From NORP181 sp047623555 (lineage in GTDB: Bacteria > Pseudomonadota > Alphaproteobacteria > Rhodobacterales > Rhodobacteraceae): a DNA stretch of 12,491 nucleotides. This document shows, in pieces, positions 7,553 through 12,491 of the stretch. The notes beneath the pieces were generated by a model. That model did not search any database. It had not been told where the DNA came from and saw nothing but the letters and a program-made list of their open reading frames with translations. Positions within the stretch are counted from its first letter, which is position 1; each line of letters begins with the position of its first letter. Position numbers and translations under genes: made by a program. The DNA lies in contig JBLHMP010000097.1 in NCBI GenBank assembly GCA_047623555.1, positions 1-12,491 on the forward strand, read 5' to 3'.

Positions 7553-8515
7553 TTAGTCGGTTTCCTGAATTCGCTTTAGCAAAGCGGCCACAACCGGGTC
7601 ACTGGCGAATTGCTCATAAACCGAGCCCATTTTGGCAGAAAATGTCGCGGTGTCGATGCCCTCGACGATTATCGATCCACCGGCCTCGACGATTTTACGC
7701 GACTTGGCTTCGCGTGCGGCCCAAAGTTCGCGTTGATAAATCGCGGCCTCTTGTGCGGCTTCACGGATGATCACCTGATCAGCTTCCGGGATTTTGTCCC
7801 AGGTTGATTTGGCAAAGATGATGCCTTCTGGAACAATCGTGTGATTGTCGATGATGTAATAGGGCGCAACTTCGAAATGTCCTGTCGCTTCATAGCTGGG
7901 CCAGTTGTTTTCGGCCCCGTCCACAACCCCTGACTGGATCGAAGTGAAAACTTCGCCAAACGGCAGCGGCGTTGCATTGGCACCAAGCGCTTCGACCATG
8001 GCGACGTTGATGTCGCTGTTTTGCACGCGGAATTTCTTGCCAGCAATGTCTTCGACCGAATTCAGTGGCGAGTTGGCATAAAAGCTGCGCGAACCGGACG
8101 CGAACCACGACAGCGGTATCATGTTTGCCTCGGCCATGGCGGCGGCAATATCTGCGCCGATCGGGCCTTCCATTACGCGGTACTGATGCTCTGGGTTTTT
8201 AAAGACATAAGGAAGCGACGTGACCCCCAATTCTTTGACCGTGTTCACCATCGGCGCGGTCGAAAAGACTCCATAATCCAAAGCGCCAAACTGCAACTGC
8301 TCGGTGGCGAATTCGCCTTCGCCCAGCGTTGCACCGTGATAATTCTGCATTTGCACGCGACCATCGGTACGCTCTTCCACCATCTCGACAAAGCGATCAA
8401 GTGCGATAGAGACCGGGTAATCCGGCACGTGGGTGTTCCAGCCGCGTAATTCTTGCGCCTGGGCGGCCCCGGCCAGCAGAAGTGTGGCAAGGCTAAGTTT
8501 AAGTGTCTTGTTCAT
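7553..8515 (-). CDS. TRAP transporter solute-binding protein (DctP family), probable hexuronate binding
   Basis: Periplasmic receptor that captures the substrate and delivers it to the DctQ/DctM permease. The 320-residue precursor has a clear signal peptide: KTLK at the N-terminus, a hydrophobic core, then AGAAQA with cleavage likely before QELRGW near residue 20. Family marks are LGEGEFATEQLQFGALDYGV, GKKFRVQNS (the Arg expected to bind the ligand carboxylate), LPFGEVFTSIQSGVVDGAEN and WDKIPEADQ. ATG 8515 lies about 6 nt after GGGAGGA. It is the first gene of the operon, divergent from the GntR regulator. Many members bind C4-dicarboxylates or sialic acid; uronate specificity is inferred from uxaC-uxuB-uxuA in the same operon. 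Confidence 0.93.
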   Translation of the reverse strand: MNKTLKLSLATLLLAGAAQAQELRGWNTHVPDYPVSIALDRFVEMVEERTDGRVQMQNYHGATLGEGEFATEQLQFGALDYGVFSTAPMVNTVKELGVTSLPYVFKNPEHQYRVMEGPIGADIAAAMAEANMIPLSWFASGSRSFYANSPLNSVEDIAGKKFRVQNSDINVAMVEALGANATPLPFGEVFTSIQSGVVDGAENNWPSYEATGHFEVAPYYIIDNHTIVPEGIIFAKSTWDKIPEADQVIIREAAQEAAIYQRELWAAREAKSRKIVEAGGSIIVEGIDTATFSAKMGSVYEQFASDPVVAALLKRIQETD

Positions 8516-8548
8516 GGATGTTCCTCCCTAGGGTCTTCGTTGTATATG

Positions 8549-8579
8549 ACCGCCTTCTCTATTTGAGAGACAAGGCGGT
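8549..8579. repeat. Inverted repeat in the leader region upstream of the TRAP operon
   Basis: ACCGCCTT (8549-8556) is repeated inverted as AAGGCGGT (8572-8579). CTCT (8557-8560) and AGAG (8566-8569) extend the stem around a 5-nt loop with a 2-nt bulge. It lies 34 nt upstream of the first operon start and, if transcribed, would form a strong 5' leader hairpin. No T-run follows on the minus strand, so it is not a simple terminator. It could also be a DNA operator. Confidence 0.5.
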
Positions 8580-8596
8580 GGTATTTTCAGGAATTC

Positions 8597-8604
8597 AACC
8601 GGTT
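8597..8604. promoter_or_regulatory. AACCGGTT palindrome, possible LacI-type operator core
   Basis: AACCGGTT lies in the divergent intergenic region. Many LacI-family operators have this CG-centred core flanked as TGAAACCGGTTTCA. Here the flanks are imperfect (TC on one side, CA on the other). A better copy, GAAACCGGTTTC, lies at 8830-8841 inside the regulator gene. No LacI-type regulator is encoded in the window, so this is speculative. Confidence 0.2.
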
Positions 8605-8679
8605 CACCAAATCAAAGGTTCGGCCTGCCTAGTGAAATTCAGGCACGCAACATGATGCTGATTTGGTTGATCTCTCCCG

Positions 8680-8696
8680 AATTGGTCAGTCCAATT
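8680..8696. promoter_or_regulatory. Operator-like inverted repeat 1 (probable GntR/FadR-type site)
   Basis: AATTGG and CCAATT form a perfect inverted repeat separated by TCAGT. The core TTGGTCAGTCCAA is one base from a perfect TTGGTC-A-GACCAA palindrome, a form typical of sites for FCD-domain GntR regulators. It resembles the E. coli UxuR/ExuR site, which has the same AATTGG/CCAATT arms with a 4-base spacer. It lies between the divergent regulator and TRAP operon, so the neighbouring regulator is the natural candidate to bind it. Confidence 0.55.
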
Positions 8697-8723
8697 TCTG
8701 CAATTGACCCGATTATCGCCATT

Positions 8724-8736
8724 TTGGCAAGACCAA
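8724..8736. promoter_or_regulatory. Operator-like inverted repeat 2
   Basis: TTGGCAAGACCAA has the same TTGG-N5-CCAA layout as the site at 8682-8694. Its centre lies 42 bp away (8688 versus 8730), close to four helical turns, which would allow cooperative binding on one face of the DNA. It lies upstream of the regulator's ribosome-binding site, so it may also mediate autoregulation. Confidence 0.45.
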
Positions 8737-8811
8737 TTTTTTCTCCAAACCCCTTTTACTCGCCGCGGCACCCTGCTAAATTGTCGATGTGACCCGACTA
8801 GGAGGTGTATT

Positions 8812-9525
8812 GTGGCGAAGGACGTGCCCGAAACCGGTTTCAGGCTTTATCGGCAGGTGGCCGACCAAATTTCTCGAATCATTATTGATGAATCGATGAC
8901 GCCCGGCACGCGCCTGCCTCCGGAAAGAGAATTTTCTGCGCGGCTCAACGTTGCCCGATCGACATTGCGCGAGGCGATGATTGCCTTGGAAATTGCAGGT
9001 CAGGTCAGGATCCGTACAGGGTCCGGAATTTATGTGACTGAAGCAGGCGCAGGAGCTGGCGATGACCTTGGCGCTGGTCCGCTGGAATTGTTGGATGCCC
9101 GCGAGCTGATTGAAGGCGAGATTGCAGCAAGGGCGGCCATGTCGATCGACGCCAATCGCCTGTTGGTGATTGAGGCCAGCATAGAAGCAATGGCAGCGGC
9201 CCATGGTCGGGATACCCATCGCGACGCTGATCGCGCCTTTCATATAGCTTTGGCTGAAGCTACGCGTATCGAACCACTGGTGCGCGTTGTCGACAGCCTC
9301 TGGTCGCAAATGTTTTCACCGATTTTCGAACGCATGGGGGCGCTTACCGGCTTGTTTGGTGACTCTCAGGATACAGCACTTGAACATCACCGCCTGATTC
9401 TTGATGCGCTAGCTGCGCGGGATGCAGACCTGTGTCGAAAACGCATGCAAGCGCACTTGATTGATGTACGCCGGGTCCTATTGCGCGCGTCGGCCTTTGC
9501 CCCGGAGCCCACCGAAAAACTATAG
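8812..9525 (+). CDS. GntR-family transcriptional regulator, FadR/FCD subfamily (probable hexuronate regulator)
   Basis: The 237-residue protein has an N-terminal winged helix-turn-helix (about 12-76) with the classic GTRLPPEREFSARLNVARST and a wing ending RTGSGIYV. An all-helical FCD ligand-binding domain (about 92-225) follows. Candidate metal ligands for the FCD pocket are Asp140 and His144 in DRAFHIALAEA, His192 in EHHRL and His215. I chose GTG 8812 because GGAGG (8801-8805) sits 6 nt upstream and the protein then begins just before the DNA-binding domain. An upstream TTG (8704) would add a non-conserved tail and overlap operator 2. It is divergent from the TRAP/uxa-uxu operon, so it probably represses that operon and itself until a uronate or pathway intermediate binds. 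It resembles UxuR/ExuR in architecture. Confidence 0.92.
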   Translation: MAKDVPETGFRLYRQVADQISRIIIDESMTPGTRLPPEREFSARLNVARSTLREAMIALEIAGQVRIRTGSGIYVTEAGAGAGDDLGAGPLELLDARELIEGEIAARAAMSIDANRLLVIEASIEAMAAAHGRDTHRDADRAFHIALAEATRIEPLVRVVDSLWSQMFSPIFERMGALTGLFGDSQDTALEHHRLILDALAARDADLCRKRMQAHLIDVRRVLLRASAFAPEPTEKL

Positions 9526-9620
9526 TCCACCAGTGCCGCCAGAACGGCGCGAGTCAGCTGCGACCGGATCGCCGCAGACTGTCAATTTTGGTCAAGGGCG
9601 TACCTTCTGATTCTGATGGA
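9526..9620. other. Intergenic stretch downstream of the regulator
   Basis: Ends the regulator gene. I see no convincing terminator: the GC-rich GCCGCC/GGCGC pairing near 9536-9550 is short and has no T-run. No ORF is supported. Confidence 0.4.
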
Positions 9621-9653
9621 TTGGACATCCCCCAGCTAGCATTGTGCTAGGAT
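9621..9653 (+). promoter_or_regulatory. Possible promoter with overlapping inverted repeat
   Basis: CTAGC (9636-9640) and GCTAG (9646-9650) form an inverted repeat. It overlaps an extended -10-like TGC-TAGGAT (9645-9653). TTGGAC at 9621-9626 is a -35-like hexamer, but the 21-nt spacing is too long for a standard sigma-70 promoter. A good Shine-Dalgarno and a start codon follow at 9671-9688, which supports a real gene start region. Operator function of the repeat is inferred. Confidence 0.35.
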
Positions 9654-9685
9654 TGAACGATGGAAATTGTCAGGAGGATATTAGG

Positions 9686-9728
9686 ATGGGTCTTGTAGCA
9701 CGGATCGCCGTTTCACTGATACCGGCGC
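9686..9728 (+). pseudogene. Truncated 5' end of an unknown gene cut by an IS5-family element
   Basis: AGGAGG (9672-9677) precedes ATG 9686 at a usable distance. The first 14 codons (MGLVARIAVSLIPA) look like the start of a protein with a hydrophobic N-terminal helix. The reading frame then runs into IS5-type sequence, whose likely left end begins at about 9729, and gives only nonsense up to a stop before 9815. The upstream promoter-like region is still in place, so the control region and start of a lost gene seem to survive. The family cannot be named from 14 residues. Confidence 0.35.
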
Positions 9729-10528
9729 GGTCTGTTTCGTTCAGCAAGCTGCAAATGCCGCAAAGTCCAACGCCGCTTGTCGTGACAAGATCCCGAAGCA
9801 AAAGCATCAGGTGACCAATTGGTCTGAATACAACAAAGGTCAGCGACAGCGTGGTGATCTAACTGTTTGGATCAGTGAAGACGCGCTTGGCCTGTGGCCA
9901 GCACCGCACCGAATGGCACGCAGCGGGCAGACCCGTTACTCTGATCTGGCGATTGAGATCTACCTTACTTTGGGGATGATTTTCCACCAGCCGCTACGCC
10001 AGACCCAAGGGTTAATGCGCCCCATTGCAAAATTGTTGTGGGCTATGAACGCATTACTGGATTTCTCCACCCAGTCGCGCAGAGGCACGGTTTGGCGTTA
10101 CAAACAAAGCCAAGGGCCCACAGTCAAGCTGGGATTCATCTAGTTGCCCCCTCTCGGCAGCATACTGCGCATGCGCCTGCCGGGTAATAAATAGCTCGAA
10201 CAAAAGCACAAAACGGCGCTCGTGGCTCCACCTCGGTCTTGATCTTGTTCTTGTCAGTGGTAAGATTATCTGCGCGGATCTGAGCACCGATAACGTTGGC
10301 GATCCGACAGCGCTTTCAGATCTCTTGGATCAAATCGATGGTCCGGTCGAGCTGTCCTTCGCAGATGGAGTCTACGATGGCAGCTCTACGCGAGGCGTTC
10401 TCGTCGCTCGGTTCGGATCGACGATCGAGGTCACGATCCCACTTCCCAAAACCGCTATACTGAGCCCCAATGCGGCCAAGGATACGACGGCACGTGACCG
10501 CGATATTGCCATGACCGCAGCCCGTGGG
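9729..10528 (+). pseudogene. Decayed IS5-family transposase
   Basis: A probable left end, GGTCTGTTTCGTTCAGCAAG, starts at 9729. The transposase start is ATG 9755 (MPH-like), but one base is missing after 9762. Frame 1 then gives DKIPKQKHQVTNW, RGDLTVWISEDALGLW, SDLAIEIYLTLGM and QPLRQTQGLMRPIAKLL. Another base is lost near 10089, after which GLALQTKPRAHSQAGIHLV can be read. The following DSTGLK segment with the first catalytic Asp is replaced by unrelated sequence with stops. Similarity resumes near 10195 (LEQKHKT, with the preceding Trp codon now TAG). It shifts frame again and continues as SWLHLGLDLV and DQIDGPVELSFADGVYDG, ending at TAARG (10528). The C-terminus with the catalytic Glu is absent. 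Clearly inactive. Confidence 0.88.
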
Positions 10529-11022
10529 CCGCGATCTGGTCGTTTTGTGTGATTTCTATTCCGTCCTTGAGTTTGACGCCTGTGATGACTTTGGTCAGAT
10601 AATCAAAGCAGTCTAGCTTCCTCCAATTTTGCTCGGCGCATTGCCACGCAGAATTCAATTGGATTGCTGTGCGGATGCTTTGCCAATGTTGGGCCAGAAA
10701 GCCGGAGAACGCCATGAATTCGTCGCGATCTTTTTGCAGGCACAAAACGTCACTGGCTTGCCGTCTTTGGATCGCACCTTAGGAATCCGCACATTCACCG
10801 GGCCAATGCCCGTTTGAACGGGGCGCGTTGGGTGATGGCCGTTGCGAACGACTGCCGCATGACCCGCTGCCGTGCGTGTGTCCGCAAATTGTCCGAGAAA
10901 ACCTTCAAGCTCAGCTCAAAAGCTGAAGCTATCAGTTGCTGCGTTCTTGTTCACAGCAGATCCGCCAAGGCGTCTGAAACCCCGTCTCGACTGGCAAAAT
11001 CAACAATGTTATCCATTTCCAT
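10527..11022 (-). pseudogene. Decayed IS256/Mutator-family transposase with internal deletions
   Basis: The start is ATG 11022 (MEMDNIVDFASRDGVSDAL). An in-frame TGA at 10953-10951 interrupts it, after which TRTQQLIASAFEL continues. A frameshift near 10910 leads to the typical N-terminal block GFLGQFADTRTAAGHAAVVR, NGHHPTRPVQTGIGPVNVRI and PKVRSKDGKPVTF. Near 10735 the catalytic core is missing and the text jumps to the C-terminal KDRDEFMAFSGFLAQHWQSI. A second deletion near 10653 removes the expected NPIES region. The end reads AEQNWRKLDCFDYLTKVITG, VKLKDGIE and NDQIAA, stopping at 10527 where the IS5 remnant begins on the other strand. A full-length relative has about 400 residues; under half remains. 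The order of blocks makes the family call firm. Confidence 0.85.
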
Positions 11023-11216
11023 GGTGGTGTATTTCCTTCGGTTGCGTTGTCGTCTTTCAACAACAATTCAGCCAGATACGCCGCCAACCTTCAAATCCCC
11101 GAAACATCAGATTTAGTCATAACTCTGTCGGCTTTGTCGGCATCTGGATACTGAACGGCTGGTATGCCGCGATGGCGCTGATGGCGTCCAAAACCTTTAC
11201 GCTGCCCTCGTCGCCC
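11023..11216. other. Unassigned stretch between IS remnants
   Basis: The left part (11023 to about 11110) probably holds the upstream end of the IS256-type element, including a purine-rich GAAGGAAA stretch on the minus strand before its start codon. I could not identify the inverted repeat. From about 11110 to 11216 the plus-strand frame is open (GIWILNGWYAAMALMASK) but resembles nothing I recognise. Confidence 0.25.
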
Positions 11217-11264
11217 GAATTGGGCTGGAAAAGCCCAGTCGCTTTCGAACGGAAGGTGGCTTAA
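11217..11264 (+). pseudogene. C-terminal scrap of an IS3-family transposase (OrfB)
   Basis: The last 15 codons, ELGWKSPVAFERKVA followed by TAA, match the usual C-terminal end of IS3-family OrfB proteins, where a His-Ser-x-Leu-Gly-Tyr/Trp-x-Ser-Pro motif precedes the stop. Nothing upstream fits the integrase core. The GC-rich stretch after the stop, ending in AGCAGGACAGGTCC (11296), may be the element's right end. A short motif, so moderate confidence. Confidence 0.5.
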
Positions 11265-11304
11265 ACGAGCACTTGGGGCGGCACGAAAGCAGGACAGGTC
11301 CTAG

Positions 11305-11517
11305 ATCGCCGAAATTGGAGACAAGCCCGAGTAATATCGCAACATGTCGCGCGAGGATTATGTTGAAACCTTTGGCTCTGAGGGGGCTGGGCTGATCATC
11401 TGGTTGGTGATGCGCGGCTGCATGGATGAAACGGTCAAAACCATCCACACGTATTATTATTCACCGGCTTCGATGACCGGAACTGGTATGATTATTCTGA
11501 AAAATGAGGCCACCTGA
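11305..11517 (+). pseudogene. C-terminal fragment of a class III extradiol (LigB-type) ring-cleavage dioxygenase
   Basis: From 11335 the frame reads YRNMSREDYVETFGSEG, then LIIWLVMRG, then a short linker and YYYSPASMTGTGMIILKN to TGA 11515-11517. The pattern SxEDYV-x-GSEG-x(4)-W-LVMRG followed by a TG-A/T-G-x(2)-L end is the usual C-terminus of LigB-domain dioxygenases (protocatechuate/gallate type). An in-frame TAA at 11332-11334 stands where a Lys codon would fit (PE-stop-YRN), so it is a nonsense mutation or decay. The N-terminal metal-binding part is missing, so no activity is possible. ATG 11344 could in principle start a 57-codon peptide. Its stop overlaps the next start as TGATG, so the two were once translationally coupled. 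The exact substrate class is uncertain. Confidence 0.5.
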
Positions 11518-11822
11518 TGTTTTTTCTGATGCAATGCCATCACCATGCCGACAAAGCACCCGACCACCACACCCATCGCCCGGCGCATCGCGAATGGGTT
11601 GGATTGGGCGGCAACGGGCTTGCCTCCGTTCTGATCGGGTCAGCGATGCGGGATGAAAACGGACACGGCAATTTTGGTATTCTTGAAACCACAACCAAGG
11701 CCGACGCCCATGCGTTTGCCCAAGGTGACCCGATTAACCGCCACGGCATTGTCCGCGAAATCAGCCTCATCCGTCTTGCGGACGGATTTCAGCACCAGCG
11801 CATTGACAGGATGATCCCATAA
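11517..11822 (+). CDS. YciI-like (YCII-related domain) family protein
   Basis: A 101-residue protein with no frameshift. It begins FFLMQCHHHADKAPDHHTHR, has PAHREWV near 22-28, then VLIGSAMRDENG, GNFGILE, and DAHAFAQGDPINRHGIV with the family's Asp-Pro (71-72 region) typical of YciI-like dimeric alpha-beta barrel proteins. His and Asp residues of such folds are implicated in catalysis in characterised relatives, but the substrate here is unknown. GAGG lies about 8 nt upstream of ATG 11517, which overlaps the dioxygenase stop by one base. It probably served the same aromatic ring-cleavage pathway. The gene looks intact, although its partner is truncated and no promoter is evident upstream, so expression is doubtful. 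Confidence 0.8.
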   Translation: MFFLMQCHHHADKAPDHHTHRPAHREWVGLGGNGLASVLIGSAMRDENGHGNFGILETTTKADAHAFAQGDPINRHGIVREISLIRLADGFQHQRIDRMIP

Positions 11823-11959
11823 TCGCGGTCGTTATTGCCAATTTGTTTGAGTTTAAGTGCAGAAACCTGCTGAATGGCGACTAAGAGGTCATTTCTACGA
11901 TGTAATCAGCCCGGAGGCTGAAGCCGCCGGAGCTGAGTAATATCGCCAAAGATTTCGAT
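11823..11959. other. Intergenic stretch with a hairpin
   Basis: No gene supported. The only structure is the hairpin at 11911-11930, described separately. Confidence 0.4.
11911..11930. repeat. GC-rich hairpin
   Basis: CCGGAGGC (11911-11918) pairs with GCCGCCGG (11923-11930), with one mismatch, around a TGAA loop (TTCA on the other strand). It lies about 30 nt after the stop of the small minus-strand gene and about 90 nt after the YciI-like gene. There is no T-run on either strand, so it is at best a weak or Rho-assisted terminator, or an RNA 3'-end structure. Confidence 0.45.
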
Positions 11960-12109
11960 CTATGCGGATTTGTCTTGTGCTTTTTTGCCAGTCTTGGTCG
12001 GCCGCTCAGCATGCTGTCCAGCAGCGCCGTTGAGCGCCAGATACCAAGCCGGCTTTTGTACTGGGTTTGCACCCGGGCGTTTTGCCTTAGGCTTTTTGGA
12101 TTTAGGCAT
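11960..12109 (-). CDS. Small basic protein, unknown function
   Basis: 49 residues, very rich in Lys, Ala and Pro (MPKSKKPKAKRPGANPVQKP at the N-terminus, a WYLALNGAAGQ middle, and a KTGKKAQDKSA end). The start ATG 12109 has AAGGA 6 nt upstream, a good ribosome-binding site, which also argues against the longer frame from 12172. No signal peptide or membrane segment is visible. The charge suggests binding of nucleic acid or ribosomes, which is inference only. It sits between decayed elements and has no operon partner. A random short ORF is possible, but the clean Shine-Dalgarno and the hairpin after the stop support a gene. Confidence 0.5.
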   Translation of the reverse strand: MPKSKKPKAKRPGANPVQKPAWYLALNGAAGQHAERPTKTGKKAQDKSA

Positions 12110-12166
12110 GGGGTATCCTTTCGGGATTTCTGGCAGACATAGAAGGTTTGTTGCTGGATTGATACC

Positions 12167-12179
12167 GCCCAATTTGGGC
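12167..12179. repeat. Perfect short palindrome upstream of the small basic gene
   Basis: GCCCAA-T-TTGGGC is a perfect 6+1+6 palindrome, 58 nt upstream of the minus-strand small gene. It could be an operator. I saw no promoter that would settle this. Confidence 0.3.
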
Positions 12180-12332
12180 CTAGATTTGATGTTTGAGCTG
12201 AACGCGCGGCAGGATGGCGTGGATCATCTTCCCTATTTGACAGCCAAAGGCGACAAAGCGCCGGTTCTACCAAAGGTTTGCGAGCGAAGAGATTAACCGT
12301 AAGGTTCCCGTAAGGTTAAAATGGTCAAAGGC
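12180..12332. other. Unassigned stretch with a short tandem duplication
   Basis: No recognisable gene. A plus-strand frame is open to 12296 (ending KAPVLPKVCERRD), but it crosses antisense through the small gene and matches no known family. CCGTAAGGTT occurs at 12297-12306 and again at 12308-12317, an 11-nt period, just outside the IS5-type end. Confidence 0.3.
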
Positions 12333-12352
12333 GGGGCCGTGTTGCACAGATC
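12333..12352 (-). mobile_element. Probable terminal inverted repeat of an IS5-family element
   Basis: GGGGCCGTGTTGCACAGATC lies 37 nt beyond the stop of the transposase whose tail fills the right edge. It has the GG-x(2)-TGTTGCA-x(2)-GATC look of IS5/IS903-type ends. The other end lies outside the window, so the repeat cannot be paired here. Confidence 0.5.
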
Positions 12353-12389
12353 AACTGCAACTTTGAACGCGCCCTACCGGCGACGGCAT

Positions 12390-12491
12390 TCAGGCGGTGC
12401 GTTCAAAACTTGGGCGGCCAAGTCCGGTCATCCGGTTGAGAACCCGGACGCCAATCTTGGTTTCCGTTTTCTGATTTTCAAAGCTGCGCGC
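12390..12491 (-). CDS. IS5-family transposase, C-terminal end (partial, continues past right edge)
   Basis: The last 33 codons, read on the minus strand, give ARSFENQKTETKIG, VRVLNRMTGLGRPSFERTA and TGA at 12392-12390. The block NQ-x-TE-x-KIGVRVLNRM-x(2)-LGRP is the normal C-terminal end of IS5-family transposases, just after the catalytic Glu region. No defect is visible in the part present. It is a different element from the decayed IS5 copy at 9729-10528: the probable ends differ and that copy lacks this region. Confidence 0.82.
   Translation of the reverse strand, partial: ARSFENQKTETKIGVRVLNRMTGLGRPSFERTA

Noticed and set aside
8704..8811. Longer start (TTG 8704) for the GntR regulator
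   Set aside because: It would add 36 non-conserved residues and run through operator 2. GTG 8812 has a strong Shine-Dalgarno and starts just before the DNA-binding domain.
9526..9560. Terminator after the regulator
   Set aside because: The possible stem is only about 4-5 bp and is not followed by a T-run.
9813..9824. GACCAATTGGTC, a perfect 12-bp palindrome resembling the regulator's operator
   Set aside because: It lies inside the conserved VTNWSE codons of the IS5 transposase remnant and is explained by that coding sequence. It is far from the regulated promoters.
11329..11946. Direct repeat GAGTAATATCGC at 11329-11340 and 11935-11946 flanking the dioxygenase/YciI module
   Set aside because: A 12-bp repeat is expected several times by chance in 12.5 kb, and the flanks do not extend the match.
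11881..12273. 130-codon minus-strand frame overlapping the small basic gene
   Set aside because: It has no recognisable motif and no convincing ribosome-binding site. The alternative frame from 12109 has a better start.

Overview
The window reads like a chromosome segment of an alphaproteobacterium, most likely of the Rhodobacteraceae/Roseobacter group. That placement is an inference from moderate-to-high GC, the TRAP transporter, the style of the FCD-type GntR regulator and the types of insertion sequence. No rRNA, tRNA or CRISPR was seen.

Positions about 928-9525 hold a compact hexuronate (glucuronate/galacturonate) catabolic locus. A GntR/FadR-type regulator (8812-9525, +) is divergent from a minus-strand operon. 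The operon runs: TRAP solute-binding protein (8515-7553), small TRAP membrane subunit (7493-6984), large TRAP membrane subunit (6982-5699), uronate isomerase uxaC (5696-4362), fructuronate reductase uxuB (4365-3151), mannonate dehydratase uxuA (3154-1952), a Gfo/Idh/MocA oxidoreductase (1959-928) and the broken start of a second Gfo/Idh/MocA gene (925-413). Genes are packed with 1-2 nt gaps, ATGA overlaps or an 8-nt overlap. The inferred flow is uptake of a hexuronate, isomerisation, reduction to D-mannonate and dehydration to 2-keto-3-deoxygluconate (KDG). KDG kinase and aldolase are not in the window. The divergent intergenic region has two TTGG-N5-CCAA operator-like sites spaced 42 bp centre to centre. 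The dctP-dctQ gap has an intrinsic-terminator-like hairpin.

Both flanks are graveyards of mobile elements. On the left, the second Gfo/Idh gene is frameshifted at least three times and fused tail-to-tail with an IS66 TnpC fragment. On the right (9630-11265), a promoter-like region with the first codons of a truncated gene runs into a decayed IS5-family transposase. That is fused base-to-base to a decayed inverted IS256/Mutator transposase, followed by a short IS3-type C-terminal scrap. Past these lie the tail of a class III extradiol (LigB-type) dioxygenase translationally coupled to an intact YciI-like gene, a 49-codon basic small ORF on the minus strand, and the 3' end of a second, different IS5-family transposase running off the right edge.

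I found no convincing undescribed system. The items most worth checking are the CTG start of the intact Gfo/Idh gene, the regulatory architecture between the regulator and the TRAP operon, the decayed second oxidoreductase, the dioxygenase/YciI remnant and the small basic ORF.
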